Shown here: in pieces, positions 5,690 through 6,800 of the stretch | How the letters are laid out: the number at the start of each line of letters is the position of its first letter | Numbering within the stretch: the first letter of the stretch is position 1 | From: an uncultured Clostridium sp. | Lineage (GTDB): Bacteria > Bacillota > Clostridia > Lachnospirales > Anaerotignaceae | Assembly: GCA_947246775.1 (NCBI GenBank) | Contig: CAMXTM010000109.1 | Span: 1 to 6,800, forward strand | DNA: 6,800 bases | Reading direction: 5' to 3' | The notes under the pieces: model-generated | The model's input: only the letters and a program-made list of their open reading frames with translations | What the model was told of the DNA's origin: nothing | Databases searched by the model: none | Program-made: the position numbers and the translations under genes

Positions 5690-5707
5690 TTTAGTAGCAG
5701 ATTATAT

Positions 5708-6800
5708 ATGTATAGAACATATTCTATGGAATTGGCAGGCAGAACATTAACTGCTGAAATTGGCAGAGTAGCAGAACTTGCAAATGGCGCTGTATTACTC
5801 CGCTATGGCGAAACTGTTGTATTAGTTACAGCAACAGCATCTGAAAAACCAAGAGAGGGAATTGACTTTTTCCCATTAAGTATTGACTATGAAGAAAGAC
5901 TTTATTCTGTAGGAAAAATTCCTGGAGGATTTATCAAAAGAGAGGGCAGACCCTCTGAAAAAGCAATCTTAACATCAAGATGTATTGATAGACCTATGAG
6001 ACCATTATTTCCGAAAGACTATAGAAATGATGTTTGTATTGTAGCAACAGTTATGGCAGTAGACCAAGATTGCTCCCCAGAAGTAACAGCAATGATTGGT
6101 GCAGCATTGGCATTAAATATTTCAGATATTCCATTTACTGACCCTGTTGGTTCTGTCAATATTGGTTATTGTGATGGAGAATTAGTTGTCAATCCAACAG
6201 CAGAGCAAAAAGAAACGACACTTTTGTCCTTAACAGTATCTTCTAAAAAAGATAAAGTAATGATGATAGAAGCAGGTGCTTATGAAATTCCTGATGATTT
6301 GATGATGAAAGCAATCCGTCTTGCTCATGAAGAAAATGGAAAAATAGTAAAATGGATTGAAGAAATTGTTGCAGTAGAGGGCAAAGAAAAAGCACCTTAT
6401 GAAGAGCATGTGATTCCAGAAAGTGTTTATGATATGATTAGTAGTTATATTACAGATGCACGTATGGAAGAAGCTGTTTATGCAGAAAAGAAACAAGATA
6501 GAGATGCGAAGATAAAAGCAATTACAGAAGAAATAAACGAAAATCTTACAGAAAAATTGATAGAAGAAGTAGGAGAAGAAACAGATATTGTTACATTGAT
6601 TGATGAAACAATCTATAAATTTGAAAAAAATACAGTCAGAAGAATGATATTGAGAGAGCATAAACGTCCTGATGGTCGTGGTATTGAAGAAATTAGACCA
6701 CTTTCCGCAGAAGTAGATGTTTTACCAAGAGTACATGGTTCTGCACTGTTTTCAAGAGGACAAACACAGGCATTAACGGTTACAACATTGGGTGCAATCG
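5708..6800 (+). CDS. pnp: Polyribonucleotide nucleotidyltransferase (PNPase), N-terminal 364 residues, cut by window edge
   Basis: PNPase is a trimeric 3'-5' phosphorolytic exoribonuclease that degrades mRNA, releasing nucleoside diphosphates, and can add tails in reverse. The visible part has the first RNase PH-like domain (about 5-145), including FFPLSIDYEERLYSVGKIPGG (between 54 and 74), KREGRPSEKAILTSR (77-91) and DRPMRPLFP (94-102), then the all-helical linker domain (about 150-310). The second, catalytic RNase PH domain opens with RPDGRG (320-325), EIRPLSAEVDVLPRVHGSALFSRG (between 328 and 351) and QTQALTVTTLG (352-362). The rest of that domain and the KH and S1 domains, expected in a protein near 700 residues, lie beyond the edge. 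ATG 5708 gives MYRTYSMELAGR, which matches clostridial PNPase starts; Met7 is the only close alternative. No Shine-Dalgarno sequence precedes either. rpsO, often directly upstream, is absent, replaced by the remnant region. Confidence 0.97.
   Translation, partial: MYRTYSMELAGRTLTAEIGRVAELANGAVLLRYGETVVLVTATASEKPREGIDFFPLSIDYEERLYSVGKIPGGFIKREGRPSEKAILTSRCIDRPMRPLFPKDYRNDVCIVATVMAVDQDCSPEVTAMIGAALALNISDIPFTDPVGSVNIGYCDGELVVNPTAEQKETTLLSLTVSSKKDKVMMIEAGAYEIPDDLMMKAIRLAHEENGKIVKWIEEIVAVEGKEKAPYEEHVIPESVYDMISSYITDARMEEAVYAEKKQDRDAKIKAITEEINENLTEKLIEEVGEETDIVTLIDETIYKFEKNTVRRMILREHKRPDGRGIEEIRPLSAEVDVLPRVHGSALFSRGQTQALTVTTLGAI

Larger units (their letters stand above)
5240..5707 (+). mobile_element. 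Gene-poor 468-bp interval, probable decayed mobile-element remnant (possibly IS200/IS605 TnpB 3' region)
   Basis: No complete gene fits here. Three plus-strand open pieces without proper starts follow each other in different frames (5256-5456, 5390-5593, 5607-5669). The phrase SREFTAVE recalls the REFTPVE-type tail seen at the C terminus of many clostridial TnpB proteins, and KPLSVE in the first piece and LKQQGKIVRF in the last recall the same kind of tail. None of the diagnostic TnpB parts (RuvC acids, CPxCG zinc finger) is present. By hand count GC is about 46% in 5311-5450 but only 21-24% in 5241-5310 and 5641-5710, so the middle differs from its edges. In TnpB elements the guide RNA scaffold overlaps the gene's 3' end, which would explain a piece that is partly code-like and partly structured. 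No flanking repeats or target duplications could be marked. A structured RNA gene or chance frames remain possible. Confidence 0.33.

Noticed and set aside
5240..5707. Group II intron or group I intron reading of the aroC-pnp gap
   Set aside because: I found no domain V hairpin, no GTGYG-type start with a matching end, no maturase residues and no convincing group I P7 core.
6230..6661. 143-codon open frame on the minus strand, rich in Phe, Cys and Ile
   Set aside because: It lies wholly antisense to pnp, has low-complexity composition from the AT-rich codons of the linker domain, and resembles no family.
1..6800. CRISPR array, tRNA or rRNA genes
   Set aside because: No regularly spaced repeats apart from the 21-bp tandem repeat, and no cloverleaf or conserved rRNA blocks were seen on either strand.

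Overview
The window is an AT-rich stretch of chromosome from a low-GC Gram-positive bacterium, most probably a clostridial (Lachnospirales-like) Firmicute. The grounds are strong AGGAGG-type ribosome binding sites, extended -10 promoters, TTG/GTG starts, KtrAB-type potassium transport proteins and the style of the PNPase sequence. The genus cannot be fixed from this sequence alone.

Left part (1-3993), all on the minus strand. Read in the direction of transcription it runs: ktrB (membrane subunit of a K+ uptake channel), ktrA (its RCK gating subunit), a TrmH/SpoU-family RNA 2'-O-methyltransferase, and a membrane-anchored calcineurin-type metallophosphoesterase. These four form a tight operon: a 27-nt gap, then two 4-nt stop/start overlaps. 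A fifth minus-strand gene, a cyclophilin-type peptidyl-prolyl isomerase cut off by the window edge, follows with a good promoter of its own. The phosphoesterase gene carries an in-frame 21-bp tandem repeat and a DxQ in place of the usual DxH metal motif.

Centre (3994-4135). A short divergent control region, with an extended -10 promoter facing each way, separates ktrB from aroC. aroC (chorismate synthase, last step of the shikimate trunk pathway) starts at TTG behind a strong ribosome binding site.

Right part. Between the aroC stop (5239) and the start of pnp (5708) lies a 468-bp gene-poor stretch that is the least ordinary part of the window. It holds three short overlapping or adjacent plus-strand reading-frame pieces without usable starts, a local GC-rich patch with possible RNA helices, two orphan ribosome binding sites and an AT-only hairpin. 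My best reading is a decayed mobile-element remnant, perhaps the 3' tail of an IS200/IS605-type TnpB gene with its overlapping RNA region. This is an inference from short motif resemblance, not an identification. pnp (polynucleotide phosphorylase) then runs off the right edge. It has no recognisable Shine-Dalgarno sequence and is not preceded by rpsO, its frequent partner.

No complete new multi-gene system is visible. The genes are housekeeping genes, and the 5240-5707 interval is the best candidate for something undescribed.
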